A stretch of 64,000 bases of DNA, taken from assembly GCF_000615845.1 (NCBI RefSeq), contig NZ_BAML01000004.1, positions 35,550 through 99,549 on the forward strand, written 5' to 3'. The position numbers and the translations under genes are program-made. This stretch comes from Ligilactobacillus hayakitensis DSM 18933 = JCM 14209 (GTDB taxonomy: Bacteria; Bacillota; Bacilli; Lactobacillales; Lactobacillaceae). The notes under the pieces are model-generated. The model had not been told where the DNA came from, searched no databases, and worked only from the letters and a program-made list of their open reading frames with translations. This document shows positions 42,306-51,174 of the stretch, one piece after another. Every line of letters begins with the position of its first letter. The stretch's first letter is position 1.

Positions 42306-43997
42306 TTATTCTACAGAAATTAAATATGGATAAACCGGTTGATTTCCTTCATGAATTTCAACCTCTAAATCTTCATCAATTTCTAAGATTGCTTCTTCAA
42401 TTGCTTCAGCTTCTTCTTGGTTTCCATCTTCCCCAAAAATAATTGTAACAACTTCGCTATCTTCATCAATCATAGCCTTAGCCATTTCAATAGCAGCTGA
42501 TTTAGCATCTTTTTGAGTTAACTTAATCTTGCCGTCGATAATCCCCATGTAATCATCTTTTTTGATTTCTTGACCATCAATAGTAGTATCACGAACTGCA
42601 ATTGTTACTTGACCTGAAGTTACTTCTTCAATTGCTTCTCGCATTGATTCGGCATTGTCTTGTAATTCAACATCTGGGCTAAACGCAAATAATCCTGATA
42701 ATCCTTCAAGTACTGATCTTGATTCAACAACTTCTACAGGCTTTTCAACCAATTGTGCTGCTTGTTTTGCTGCCAAGAAAATATTTTTATTGTTAGGCAT
42801 AATAATAAACTTTTTAGCAGAACTTGCATTAATTGCTTCTACAAAATCTTCTGTACTTGGATTCATTGTTTGTCCACCGTCTAAGATATCAGTGGCTCCC
42901 ATACTAATAAATAACTCTTTTAGTCCTTTACCAGAGACAACGGCCATTACACCATAGTCCCCGGCATCTTTTCTAGCTTTTTCAAGCAATTCATCAGTAG
43001 TGTCTTCTTCTTTATCTTTTTCAAGAATTGTTTCGTGTTGAAGACGCATATTGTCAACTTTAACTTTAATTAATGATCCAAAATGTTGTCCATATGAAAG
43101 AACTTCCCCAGGATGTTCTGTATGAACATGGACTTTAACCACTTCATCATCGGCAATAACTAATAAAGAATCACCATATTCAGCTAAGTGTCCTCTAAAA
43201 GTATCATAATCAAATTCAGAATCAACTAATCGACCTGCTCCTAATCTGACCATAATTTCTGTACAGTAACCAAATTCAATGTCTTCTGTATGTAATTGCC
43301 CTTGAACACTTTTGTGATGTTCAGCATTGATCATTTCATCCATTTCAACTGGATTAGGAACGTGTTCATCTTCAACAACATTTCCTGATAATGATTCCAT
43401 AAATCCTTGGTAAACAAATGTTAACCCTTGTCCGCCTGAGTCAACAACTCCCACTTCTTTTAATACCGGTAAAAGATCAGGTGTACTCTCTAGGGCTTTC
43501 TTTGCGCCTTCATGAGCTTTAGTCATTACTACAACACAATCATCAGTATTTTTAACTGCAATACGTGCTGCTTCGGCAGCTTTTCTGGCAACAGTTAAAA
43601 TCGTACCTTCTTGAGGTTTCATAACTGCTTTATAGGCTGTTTCAACCCCAGCTGATAATGCATCGGTTAAATCTTGTGCTGTTAACTCATGCTTGTCTTC
43701 GATAGCCTTACCGAATCCTCTAAAAATTTGAGATAAAATAACCCCAGAATTTCCTCGAGCTCCCATTAATAATCCTTTAGCAAGCGCAGAAGCTAAATGT
43801 CCAACTTCTGTAGAAGTTGATTCTGACACGTATTTATTACCACTTGCAAGCGAAAGGCTCATATTAGTCCCTGTGTCACCATCTGGAACAGGAAATACAT
43901 TCAATGAATTTATAAATTTCGCATTATTATTTAATTTATTTGAAGCCGTCAGAACCATTTTTCTAAATTCTGATTCAGTAATCTTAGTTACTTCCAC
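42306..43997 (-). CDS. fakA: Fatty acid kinase FakA (DAK2 domain)
   Basis: The 563-residue product has a DAK2 kinase N-terminal domain (NVFPVPDGDTGTNMSLSLAS; GARGNSGVILSQIFRGFG; DSGGQGLTFVYQGF) and a C-terminal DegV-like dihydroxyacetone-kinase-associated half (HVHTEHPGEVLSYG, FIIMPNNKNIF). With FakB proteins it phosphorylates exogenous fatty acids so that they enter phospholipid synthesis through PlsX/PlsY. It follows the asp23 gene by 35 nt. Confidence 0.93.
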   Translation of the reverse strand: MEVTKITESEFRKMVLTASNKLNNNAKFINSLNVFPVPDGDTGTNMSLSLASGNKYVSESTSTEVGHLASALAKGLLMGARGNSGVILSQIFRGFGKAIEDKHELTAQDLTDALSAGVETAYKAVMKPQEGTILTVARKAAEAARIAVKNTDDCVVVMTKAHEGAKKALESTPDLLPVLKEVGVVDSGGQGLTFVYQGFMESLSGNVVEDEHVPNPVEMDEMINAEHHKSVQGQLHTEDIEFGYCTEIMVRLGAGRLVDSEFDYDTFRGHLAEYGDSLLVIADDEVVKVHVHTEHPGEVLSYGQHFGSLIKVKVDNMRLQHETILEKDKEEDTTDELLEKARKDAGDYGVMAVVSGKGLKELFISMGATDILDGGQTMNPSTEDFVEAINASSAKKFIIMPNNKNIFLAAKQAAQLVEKPVEVVESRSVLEGLSGLFAFSPDVELQDNAESMREAIEEVTSGQVTIAVRDTTIDGQEIKKDDYMGIIDGKIKLTQKDAKSAAIEMAKAMIDEDSEVVTIIFGEDGNQEEAEAIEEAILEIDEDLEVEIHEGNQPVYPYLISVE

Positions 43998-44032
43998 CTT
44001 TTAATTCTCCTCCTTAAATCAGATAAAACAAA

Positions 44033-44395
44033 TTAATCTTCAATAATGCGCACGCCTTGAACGACTACATTTACTGCTTGGGCGTCAACATTAAGCATAG
44101 ATTCTAAATTGTATTTAATTTTTGATTGTACGTTATGACATACTTCTGAAATTTTAATTCCATATCCAACTACGATGTAAACATCAATACTTATGCCATT
44201 TTCTTCTTGGCGAACGATAACCCCTTTTGAATAGCTATCTCTTCCTAAAATTCCATTTAAATTATCTCTAATTTGATTTTTACTTGCCATACCAACAACA
44301 CCGAAAATTTCGGTTACGGCTCCTCCAACAACTGTAGCGATTACTTCGTTAGAGATATCAATGTTACCATATTGATTTTTAATTTTTACAGCCAT
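44033..44395 (-). CDS. Asp23/YloU-family protein
   Basis: The 120-residue product (MAVKIKNQYGNIDISNEVIA...) has the Asp23 family pattern TEIFGVVGMASKN and VVVRQEENGISIDVYIVVGY-type strands. Asp23 proteins associate with the membrane or cell envelope through partner proteins; this short YloU-type member always precedes fakA. AAGGAGG lies 7 nt before the ATG. Confidence 0.9.
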   Translation of the reverse strand: MAVKIKNQYGNIDISNEVIATVVGGAVTEIFGVVGMASKNQIRDNLNGILGRDSYSKGVIVRQEENGISIDVYIVVGYGIKISEVCHNVQSKIKYNLESMLNVDAQAVNVVVQGVRIIED

Positions 44396-44436
44396 AAATA
44401 AGCCTCCTTAATTGATTGGTATTTTATACATACACC

Positions 44437-44445
44437 ATTTTACCA
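44437..44445 (-). promoter_or_regulatory. Extended -10 promoter of asp23-fakA
   Basis: TGGTAAAAT (TG, one base, TAAAAT) lies about 42 nt before the asp23 start on the minus strand, with weak -35. It faces the rpmB promoter on the other strand. Confidence 0.5.
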
Positions 44446-44494
44446 TACTTCGTTTGAAATTAAAATTTTTGACTTTTAATTTTATTTTTTTGCC

Positions 44495-44514
44495 GTAAAG
44501 TAAATTAACTTTAC
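44495..44514. promoter_or_regulatory. Palindrome between the divergent asp23 and rpmB promoters
   Basis: GTAAAGT-AAATTA-ACTTTAC is a perfect 7-bp inverted repeat with a 6-nt centre. It lies between two opposed promoters, as expected for a regulator site, although a regulator cannot be named. Confidence 0.4.
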
Positions 44515-44523
44515 AGAAAACTA

Positions 44524-44552
44524 TTGCAATCATGCGCTATCTATGATAATTT
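44524..44552 (+). promoter_or_regulatory. Promoter of rpmB
   Basis: TTGCAA (44524-44529) and TAATTT (44547-44552) are 17 nt apart, with TGA before the -10 as an extended element. About 60 nt of leader precede rpmB. Confidence 0.55.
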
Positions 44553-44613
44553 TATTTAGTGGATAAGCAACTTTGCTTTATTTGAATTTAAATTTGAATG
44601 GAGGATATCTAGA

Positions 44614-44799
44614 ATGGCAAAAGATTTTGTTACAGGTCGTAAGACTACTTTTGGTAAGAAGCGTTCACACGCTTTAAACGCAACTAACCGTAGCTGGAAG
44701 CCAAACTTACAAAAAGTTCGTATCTTAGTTGATGGTAAGCCTAAAAAAGTTTGGGTTTCAACTCGTGCATTAAAGTCTGGCAAGGTTACTCGTGTATAA
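44614..44799 (+). CDS. rpmB: Ribosomal protein L28
   Basis: The 61-residue product ([20 protein letters not shown]...) is a complete, cysteine-free L28 with [20 protein letters not shown] and [14 protein letters not shown]. It binds 23S rRNA. It is the only intact host gene on the plus strand in this window and has its own promoter and terminator. GGAGGATATCTAGA precedes the ATG. Confidence 0.96.
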   Translation: MAKDFVTGRKTTFGKKRSHALNATNRSWKPNLQKVRILVDGKPKKVWVSTRALKSGKVTRV

Positions 44800-44820
44800 T
44801 TTGAGTTAAAAATGCAAATA

Positions 44821-44849
44821 AAGAGGCTGATTTTTTCAGCCTCTTTTTG
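44821..44849 (+). terminator. Terminator of rpmB
   Basis: AGAGGCTGA and TCAGCCTCT form a 9-bp stem followed by TTTT, 22 nt after the rpmB stop. It also separates rpmB from the convergent thiN gene. Confidence 0.85.
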
Positions 44850-44860
44850 TTTATCTCATA

Positions 44861-45520
44861 TTAATCTTTGCTTCTTATCAAACAAACGATTCCGCTTTCA
44901 AAACTTACAATTCCTTGACTTTCATGTTCGTTTAACTCATTACTAACATATGCGTTTGGTAGCACTTCATCCCTTGCTTCCAAATTATACTTATGTTTTG
45001 AAATTGAAAATCTTCTTACATCCCCTAAAGTTATATAAGAAATATATTTTTTATCAGCATCATGCTTTATTAAATTTTTCCCCGGTTTTAAAAAACTAAT
45101 TTCATTTTTCAAATCAACAATTTTTATTCTTCCTACTAAATCTTTAAATTCTGGTTTAAGAATGAAGAATAAATTTGCCATCAAATGATCAATGCGTCCG
45201 CCAGTAGCGCCATATAAGATTATATTTTCTGTTACATCTTTTTTTAAAATTTCGATTAATGATATTTCAGTATCTGTATAATCCTTCACAGGACTTACCT
45301 TAATTATCCGAGAAACATTCTTTTGTATCTTTTCTAATTCACTAGAGGAAATTGAATCAAAATCACCGACAGCAACATCAATTTTAGCTCCATGATTTAT
45401 TAAATATAGCGCCCCATAATCGACACCTATCCAAAAATCATTTTTTGTTTTTTCAAGTACTTGTTCAAAATTTGGGGGATAATTTATTTTAGTTCCCCCA
45501 GCTAAAATTCTAATTGTCAC
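44861..45520 (-). CDS. thiN: Thiamine diphosphokinase
   Basis: The 219-residue product makes thiamine diphosphate from thiamine and ATP. It has the catalytic VGDFDSISSSE, DYTDTEISLIEI and GATGGRIDHLMANLF motifs of ThiN, then a C-terminal thiamine-binding beta domain. It is the last gene of the rsgA-rpe-thiN run, 3 nt after rpe, which is standard in lactobacilli. Confidence 0.93.
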   Translation of the reverse strand: MTIRILAGGTKINYPPNFEQVLEKTKNDFWIGVDYGALYLINHGAKIDVAVGDFDSISSSELEKIQKNVSRIIKVSPVKDYTDTEISLIEILKKDVTENIILYGATGGRIDHLMANLFFILKPEFKDLVGRIKIVDLKNEISFLKPGKNLIKHDADKKYISYITLGDVRRFSISKHKYNLEARDEVLPNAYVSNELNEHESQGIVSFESGIVCLIRSKD

Positions 45521-45523
45521 TAT

Positions 45524-46174
45524 CTAATCCTCTATTACATCATTTAATTTTTTGACTCTATCTTCAATATCCCCTGCAAAAATATATGAACCTGCTACTG
45601 CAATATTTGCACCGGATTTTTTACATTTTTGAATTGTCTTTTCGTTAATTCCACCATCAACTTCTATTTTAAATTGATATCCAAACTTTTTTTTCATGTC
45701 ATCTAATTTAGCTATCTTATCTAACATATTTTCTATAAATGCTTGGCCACCAAAACCTGGATTAACAGTCATCACCAACACTTGATCAACAATTGGCAAT
45801 ACTTCTTCAATTACACCGATTGGAGTTGCTGGATTAATAACAATTTCTGCCTGTTTTCCTAATTTTTTAATTTCCGTTAAAGTCCGATAAATATGTGGTG
45901 AAGATTCGTAATGAACACCAATTACGTCTGCACCAGCGGTAGCAAATTTTTCAATCCATTCATCTGGATTTTCGACCATCAAATGTACGTCAAAAACCTT
46001 GGTGCTTATTTTTCGGAGTGACTGCACAATATTTGGACCAAAAGATAAATTGGGTACAAAATGCCCGTCCATTATGTCAATATGTAGATATTGCGCCTCT
46101 GATTTTTCTATTTTTTGAATATCTTCTTCTAAATTATTAATATTAGCACTTAAAATTGATGGTGCAATAATCAT
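45524..46174 (-). CDS. rpe: Ribulose-phosphate 3-epimerase
   Basis: The 216-residue TIM-barrel product interconverts ribulose- and xylulose-5-phosphate. Signatures are APSILSANINNLEED, LHIDIMDGHFVPNLSFG, LVMTVNPGFGGQAFI and IEVDGGINEKT. In heterofermentative lactobacilli it is central to the phosphoketolase route, but it is also conserved beside rsgA generally. It lies 12 nt after rsgA. Confidence 0.97.
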   Translation of the reverse strand: MIIAPSILSANINNLEEDIQKIEKSEAQYLHIDIMDGHFVPNLSFGPNIVQSLRKISTKVFDVHLMVENPDEWIEKFATAGADVIGVHYESSPHIYRTLTEIKKLGKQAEIVINPATPIGVIEEVLPIVDQVLVMTVNPGFGGQAFIENMLDKIAKLDDMKKKFGYQFKIEVDGGINEKTIQKCKKSGANIAVAGSYIFAGDIEDRVKKLNDVIED

Positions 46175-46186
46175 AAAATCCCCTCG

Positions 46187-47077
46187 CTATCTATACTTAA
46201 TTTTTTTATTTACAATCATTTCATTAAATTGAAGATAGTTTTCATAGCGTGACTTCAAAATTTTTCCTTCTTCGACCGCTTCTTTAACCGCACATTTCGG
46301 TTCTTTTATATGAAGGCATCCTCTAAATTTGCAGCCATCTTGATATTTAACAAAATCTCTAAATAATAAAGGTAATTCTTCTTTAGTAATTTCTAATAAG
46401 TCAAAAGAAGAAAAACCAGGTGTATCTGCAATAAGTACATCATTAATATCGTGTAATGTAACTTTCCTAGTAGTATGCTTACCACGACTTAAAGCTTTTG
46501 AAATTTCTCCTGTTTCAATTTTAAGCGATTCATCGATTTCATTTAGCATCGTAGATTTTCCCGCTCCGGTTTGTCCCATTACTACGACAACCTTATTTTT
46601 CAAAGTATCCATCATTTGATCTAGAATTTCTTTTTTCAACTCTTGCTTACGGGTATTATAAGTAGGATAAAACTCTTTATAATAATTTATATATTCGTTC
46701 ATCTCATTATATTCCGATTCTGATAAAATATCTGCCTTTGAAAAATATAATACAGGTTCAATATCATGTGATTCTAACATTGCAATTTGCCGATCTAATA
46801 AGTTTGTTGAAAACTTTGGTTCAATACAAGCAGAAACAACAATCGCTGCATCAATATTTGCAACCGGTGGACGTACAAGTTCATTTTTTCTTTCATAAAT
46901 TTTTAATACATATCCATCTGTTGAGTTATCCTCAAATTTAAATTCTACCCAATCTCCCACTAATGGAGTCAACTTTTTTTTTCTAAAATTCCCACGTGCT
47001 CGCGTTCTATAAATTTTATCATCTACTAAAACATCATAGTATCCACTCAATGATTGCTTAATTCTTCCTTTTACCAA
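46187..47077 (-). CDS. rsgA: Ribosome small subunit GTPase RsgA
   Basis: The 296-residue product is a circularly permuted GTPase that helps mature the 30S subunit. An OB-fold N-terminus is followed by SKAD (G4), GQTGAGKSTMLNEI (G1), DTPGFSSFD (G3) and a zinc site (CKFRGCLHIKEPKC). The start is TTG at 47077 with TAGGG upstream. The order prkC-rsgA-rpe-thiN is a conserved firmicute arrangement. Confidence 0.96.
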   Translation of the reverse strand: MVKGRIKQSLSGYYDVLVDDKIYRTRARGNFRKKKLTPLVGDWVEFKFEDNSTDGYVLKIYERKNELVRPPVANIDAAIVVSACIEPKFSTNLLDRQIAMLESHDIEPVLYFSKADILSESEYNEMNEYINYYKEFYPTYNTRKQELKKEILDQMMDTLKNKVVVVMGQTGAGKSTMLNEIDESLKIETGEISKALSRGKHTTRKVTLHDINDVLIADTPGFSSFDLLEITKEELPLLFRDFVKYQDGCKFRGCLHIKEPKCAVKEAVEEGKILKSRYENYLQFNEMIVNKKIKYR

Positions 47078-47106
47078 ATATCTACCCTACTTTCATTTTT
47101 AAATTT

Positions 47107-47135
47107 AGTATACACGAAACATCTTAGTTAAACAA
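47107..47135 (-). promoter_or_regulatory. Promoter of rsgA-rpe-thiN
   Basis: TTGTTT (47130-47135) and TATACT (47107-47112) are 17 nt apart on the minus strand, about 30 nt before rsgA. A terminator upstream of it means rsgA needs its own promoter. Confidence 0.65.
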
Positions 47136-47160
47136 ACTACTTAAAGCTATCAGAATACTA

Positions 47161-47213
47161 AATAAAAGCTCTGATAATCTTAGTTTAATAACCTTTATCT
47201 TATCAGAGCTTTA
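47161..47213 (-). terminator. Terminator after prkC
   Basis: AAAGCTCTGATAA and TTATCAGAGCTTT form a 13-bp stem around a 22-nt loop, followed by TATTT on the minus strand. It ends the transcript carrying priA to prkC genes. Confidence 0.75.
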
Positions 47214-47244
47214 AATATTATATCTATTTTAATTTCTTAAAAAA

Positions 47245-49065
47245 CTATTTTTGTTGCAATTGACTAAGCGAATTTGAGGTACTATTAAGGGATTCACTTT
47301 CCCTATTATTACCTTCACCTTGGTTAAATTTTTCTTTCGAATTACTATTTTCATTACCTAGTACTTTTCCACGAGACAAAATAACAATTAGTGTTTGACC
47401 ACGGTACATTGTTGCATTAGGCGCTGGTCCTTGCTTAATAACTTGATTCTCGGCAATTGTATCGGAATATTCATATTGATATACGACTTTAATTCCTTCA
47501 CTTTGGGCATAAGCATCAATTTGATCCTTTGACATCCCAGATAACATTCTTACTTTAAAATAAGTTGGCCCTTTACTAATTGTAAATGTTACCGTAGTTT
47601 CACTCATTACTACTTTTTCTTTTTGCGAAATACTTTGTTTTAAAATAGCTCCGGTTTCGGCACTGTCCGTATACTTTTCTTCTTCATATACATGAACACC
47701 TTGTTTTTCAAGCCGCTTTTTAACTGCTTGATAATTTTGCCCCCGATAATCACCAAATTTTTTTGCATCTGGCCCTTTAGAAATAATTACATTAATAGCC
47801 GTTTGTTGACGAACTTTTTTATCTTTTTTGGGAAAAGACTTAATAATTTGGCCATAATTATAATCACTCGAATATTGATATTTCACTTGTCCCAAACTTA
47901 ATTTATGACTATCTAAAATTTCAGTAGCTTGAGATTTAGACAAACCTCTAATATCTGGCATTGAAATTACTTTTGGTGTTGTCGTAATTGCAAAAATTAT
48001 CACCGTAATCACGACGGTTATGAATGAAATAGCTCCTAAAAAGATTCCCACTTCTTTTCTAGAGTACTTTTGTTTTAAAACTTCTCTTAAACTAATATTT
48101 TCTGGGACAACATATTTTTTCTTTATTGGGAGTTCGATTGTATCATCTTCAATCATTTCATCTTCATGATTAATCTGAGGAATGATCTTAGTTTCTTCCT
48201 CGATCAAAATTTGTGGCCGCCAGATTTTTTCTTCTTTTCGTTCTTCATTTAAAGTTGTACGTAAGTCATCTCTCATTGCGGCAACCGTTTGATATCGGTC
48301 CGATAGGCTTTTTGATGTTGCATGCAAGATAACATTTTCCAGTGCCTGTGGAATTTTAGGATCGATTTTCTTTACAGATGGTATTTTGCTTTTGTAATGC
48401 TTTAAAGCAACTGATATTGCAGTTTCTCCTTTGTACGGAACGTGCCCCACTAATAATTCAAATAAAACTATTCCTAAAGAATAGATATCTGATTGTTTCG
48501 TAATCATACTTCCCCGAGCTTGTTCAGGGGATATATAATGGACAGATCCAAGCATAGAATTCGTTTGCGTCAATGTTGATTCAGTAGTTGCCATTGAAAT
48601 TCCAAAATCTGTAATTTTAACAACATTATTTTTATCGATTAAAATATTTTTAGGCTTCAGGTCCCGATGAATTATATTTTGCTTGTGAGCATATGAAACA
48701 GCTGATAAAATTTGATCCATTATTTGAACGACAGTTTCGTATTTTAACGGATAATTTTCTTTAATATACTCTTTTAAATCTGTTCCTTCAATATATTCCA
48801 TAACTAAAAATTGTAATCCATCGTTTGACTGACTTATATCATAAATTTTAACGATATTTTCATTATCTAATTCACTTAATGCTTTTGCTTCACGTTTAAA
48901 TCTTCTTAGAGCAGATTCATCAGTTTGTAAATCCAGGCGCAACACTTTTATTGTAACTTGGCGATGTTCAACTAAATCATTTGCGAGATAAACATTTGCC
49001 ATCCCACCTTCGCCTAATGTACGAATAATTTGATAACGTTTGTTCAATATGTATCCTGGCTCCAT
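47245..49065 (-). CDS. prkC: Ser/Thr protein kinase with PASTA domains
   Basis: The 606-residue product has a cytoplasmic Hanks-type kinase (GEGGMANVYLA; Lys40; HRDLKPKN from 133; DFG 153-155), one membrane helix (about 339-360) and an extracellular part with three PASTA repeats, then a Ser/Asn-rich tail. It senses cell-wall fragments and controls division and wall synthesis, with the Stp phosphatase encoded just upstream reversing it. ATG 49065 has GAGGAG about 11 nt upstream. Confidence 0.96.
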   Translation of the reverse strand: MEPGYILNKRYQIIRTLGEGGMANVYLANDLVEHRQVTIKVLRLDLQTDESALRRFKREAKALSELDNENIVKIYDISQSNDGLQFLVMEYIEGTDLKEYIKENYPLKYETVVQIMDQILSAVSYAHKQNIIHRDLKPKNILIDKNNVVKITDFGISMATTESTLTQTNSMLGSVHYISPEQARGSMITKQSDIYSLGIVLFELLVGHVPYKGETAISVALKHYKSKIPSVKKIDPKIPQALENVILHATSKSLSDRYQTVAAMRDDLRTTLNEERKEEKIWRPQILIEEETKIIPQINHEDEMIEDDTIELPIKKKYVVPENISLREVLKQKYSRKEVGIFLGAISFITVVITVIIFAITTTPKVISMPDIRGLSKSQATEILDSHKLSLGQVKYQYSSDYNYGQIIKSFPKKDKKVRQQTAINVIISKGPDAKKFGDYRGQNYQAVKKRLEKQGVHVYEEEKYTDSAETGAILKQSISQKEKVVMSETTVTFTISKGPTYFKVRMLSGMSKDQIDAYAQSEGIKVVYQYEYSDTIAENQVIKQGPAPNATMYRGQTLIVILSRGKVLGNENSNSKEKFNQGEGNNRESESLNSTSNSLSQLQQK

Positions 49066-49070
49066 TATTA

Positions 49071-49811
49071 TCAAATCTCCTCTTCATCAAACGATACTAA
49101 TAAAACTGATATATTATCATTTCCACCTGCATCGTTTGCGGCGTTAATTAATCTTTGACACTTATCTTCTAGAGTTTCAGAAACATTAAGAATTTCTGCA
49201 ATTTGTTCATCAGTAACTAAATTTGTTAAACCATCTGAACACAATAAGAGCATTTGTCCACTCAACTTTGGGATGACTTTTTCATCTAATTCAGCCGTAT
49301 CTGAAATTCCTAACGAACGAGTAATAACGTTTCTTCCAGGATGAACCTGGGCATCTTCTTTACTTAATTCTCCTCGTTTGATTAGCTCGTTTACAAGCGA
49401 GTGATCTTCTGTAATCTGTTCTAATTGAGATAAATGATACAAATAACCCCTGCTATCCCCAATATTTGCTACCAAAATTCCTTGTGAAAAAATAATTGCC
49501 ACAACTAATGTAGTTCCCATTCCAGATAAGTCGGAATACTTAGAAGCATTTTCTAAAATGATTTTGTTTTCTTTTTCAACCTGTTTATTTAACCATGCAC
49601 TTGCTTGGTCGATAGAATAAAAACTAGTCTCTCCAAAATAATATCCCAAATGAGACACTGCCATTTCTGAAGCCACTTCACCACCATTATGGCCACCGAC
49701 ACCATCAGCAACCAATACCATAGTAGCTCCGGCTTTATTTTGAAAAGCTCCAATATAATCTTCATTATTTTCTCGAACTCTTCCAATATCACTTAAATAA
49801 GCAATTTTCAT
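49071..49811 (-). CDS. stp: PP2C-type Ser/Thr phosphatase
   Basis: The 246-residue product (MKIAYLSDIGRVRENNEDYI...) has the PP2C metal-binding motifs VADGVGGHNGGEVAS, GMGTTLVVAII and LLLCSDGLTNLV, plus a final DNISVLLV. It dephosphorylates the kinase encoded next and its targets. The two genes lie 5 nt apart, in the usual order. Confidence 0.96.
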   Translation of the reverse strand: MKIAYLSDIGRVRENNEDYIGAFQNKAGATMVLVADGVGGHNGGEVASEMAVSHLGYYFGETSFYSIDQASAWLNKQVEKENKIILENASKYSDLSGMGTTLVVAIIFSQGILVANIGDSRGYLYHLSQLEQITEDHSLVNELIKRGELSKEDAQVHPGRNVITRSLGISDTAELDEKVIPKLSGQMLLLCSDGLTNLVTDEQIAEILNVSETLEDKCQRLINAANDAGGNDNISVLLVSFDEEEI

Positions 49812-49827
49812 CTTATCTCCCCAATTT

Positions 49828-51174
49828 TTAATTATTTTTTACTAACGTAGCAATAAAAAATCCATCTGAATTAAAATCATCTGGATAAATAGTTAATCCC
49901 AATTCATCTCTATTTTCTTTAATTTTATTCATTGTTTTAGTCTTTACTTGTTTAAAATCGGGATGTTTACTTAGAAATTCATCTACAACTTGTTGATTTT
50001 CAATATCAATAATTGTACAAGTACTGTATGTTAAAACCCCACCTTCTTTAAGTGTTGGGGCAACTTTTTCCAAAATTTCTACTTGAATTTTGTGTAAATT
50101 TTTTGAATCATTAAGATTTTTATCATACTTTACTTCTGGTTTTCGTCTTAATAATCCTAAACCTGAACAAGGAGCATCAACTAAAATTTTATCAAAATAT
50201 TCAGCTGAAAATTCATCGTTCACCTTTCTTGCATCCAATTGAATTCCTTTAACTCTATCTGCTACATTTTGACGAGAAGCATTTTCAGCAATTAACTTCA
50301 CCTTATGTTGGTGAATATCTAAAGCATAAACTTCCCCATCTTGTAGTGAATCAGCAATTTGCGTTGTTTTTCCTCCTGGAGCTGCACAAGCATCTAAAAT
50401 AGTATCATTAGGTTGGACATTCATACTATCTACAGCCAACATTGCACTTTCATCTTGGATAACTAATTTTCCTTCTTTAAAAGCTTTACTCTTAGGAATA
50501 AATCCCCCATCCATAATTAACCCTACAGGACTAACATTACTTTGAGTAACTTCATACCCTTCTTGAATTAATTGATTAGACAGCTTGTCAATATCAATTT
50601 GTTGGGTATTCACCCTTACACTATGATTTGGTACATTATTAATTACGCTTAAAATAGAACTTGCCTTTTTTTCACCAACACTCTTTATTAGATAATCAAC
50701 TAACCAAGTTGGTGTACTTGATTTCAAAGATAAATTTTTTACTAAATTATCTGTTGGGATCTCTGGCAATCCTTGGCGATCAATTGCATGTAACACCCCA
50801 GTCACATATTTTCGAATTCCGGCATGTCCCAAGATTTTAGCTACTTCAATTGTTTCATTAAAGATTGCTCTTTTAGGAATCTTATCTAAATACAATTCTT
50901 GATACAATGCCGTCATTAATAAAATTTTTACCCAATTATCTGTTTTATTTAGATTTATAAAACTGGCTAAGTAGTATTCCAAAGTTAATTTGTGTTGAAT
51001 AACTCCGTATACAATATTAGTTAATAATGCGGCGTCACGATTTGATAAGTTATTACTTTCAATCACGCTATTTAGTGCCAAATTTGAATAACTATTTTGT
51101 TTTTCAATTTTAGTTAATGTTTGAACGGCTAACGCACGTACATTATTAGTTTTTTTATTTAATTTATTGCTCAT
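49828..51174 (-). CDS. rsmB: 16S rRNA (cytosine-967) methyltransferase RsmB
   Basis: The 448-residue product has an NusB-like N-terminal RNA-binding domain and an SAM-dependent methyltransferase with DACAAPGGKTTQIA, DAPCSGLGLLRRKPE (catalytic Cys) and TYSTCTI. ATG 51174 is used because AAAAGG lies 9 nt upstream; it overlaps fmt by 11 nt. Order fmt-rsmB-stp-prkC is standard. Confidence 0.95.
   Translation of the reverse strand: MSNKLNKKTNNVRALAVQTLTKIEKQNSYSNLALNSVIESNNLSNRDAALLTNIVYGVIQHKLTLEYYLASFINLNKTDNWVKILLMTALYQELYLDKIPKRAIFNETIEVAKILGHAGIRKYVTGVLHAIDRQGLPEIPTDNLVKNLSLKSSTPTWLVDYLIKSVGEKKASSILSVINNVPNHSVRVNTQQIDIDKLSNQLIQEGYEVTQSNVSPVGLIMDGGFIPKSKAFKEGKLVIQDESAMLAVDSMNVQPNDTILDACAAPGGKTTQIADSLQDGEVYALDIHQHKVKLIAENASRQNVADRVKGIQLDARKVNDEFSAEYFDKILVDAPCSGLGLLRRKPEVKYDKNLNDSKNLHKIQVEILEKVAPTLKEGGVLTYSTCTIIDIENQQVVDEFLSKHPDFKQVKTKTMNKIKENRDELGLTIYPDDFNSDGFFIATLVKNN

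Noticed and set aside
44556..44783. Minus-strand frame over rpmB
   Set aside because: It is the complement of L28, which is unmistakable on the plus strand.
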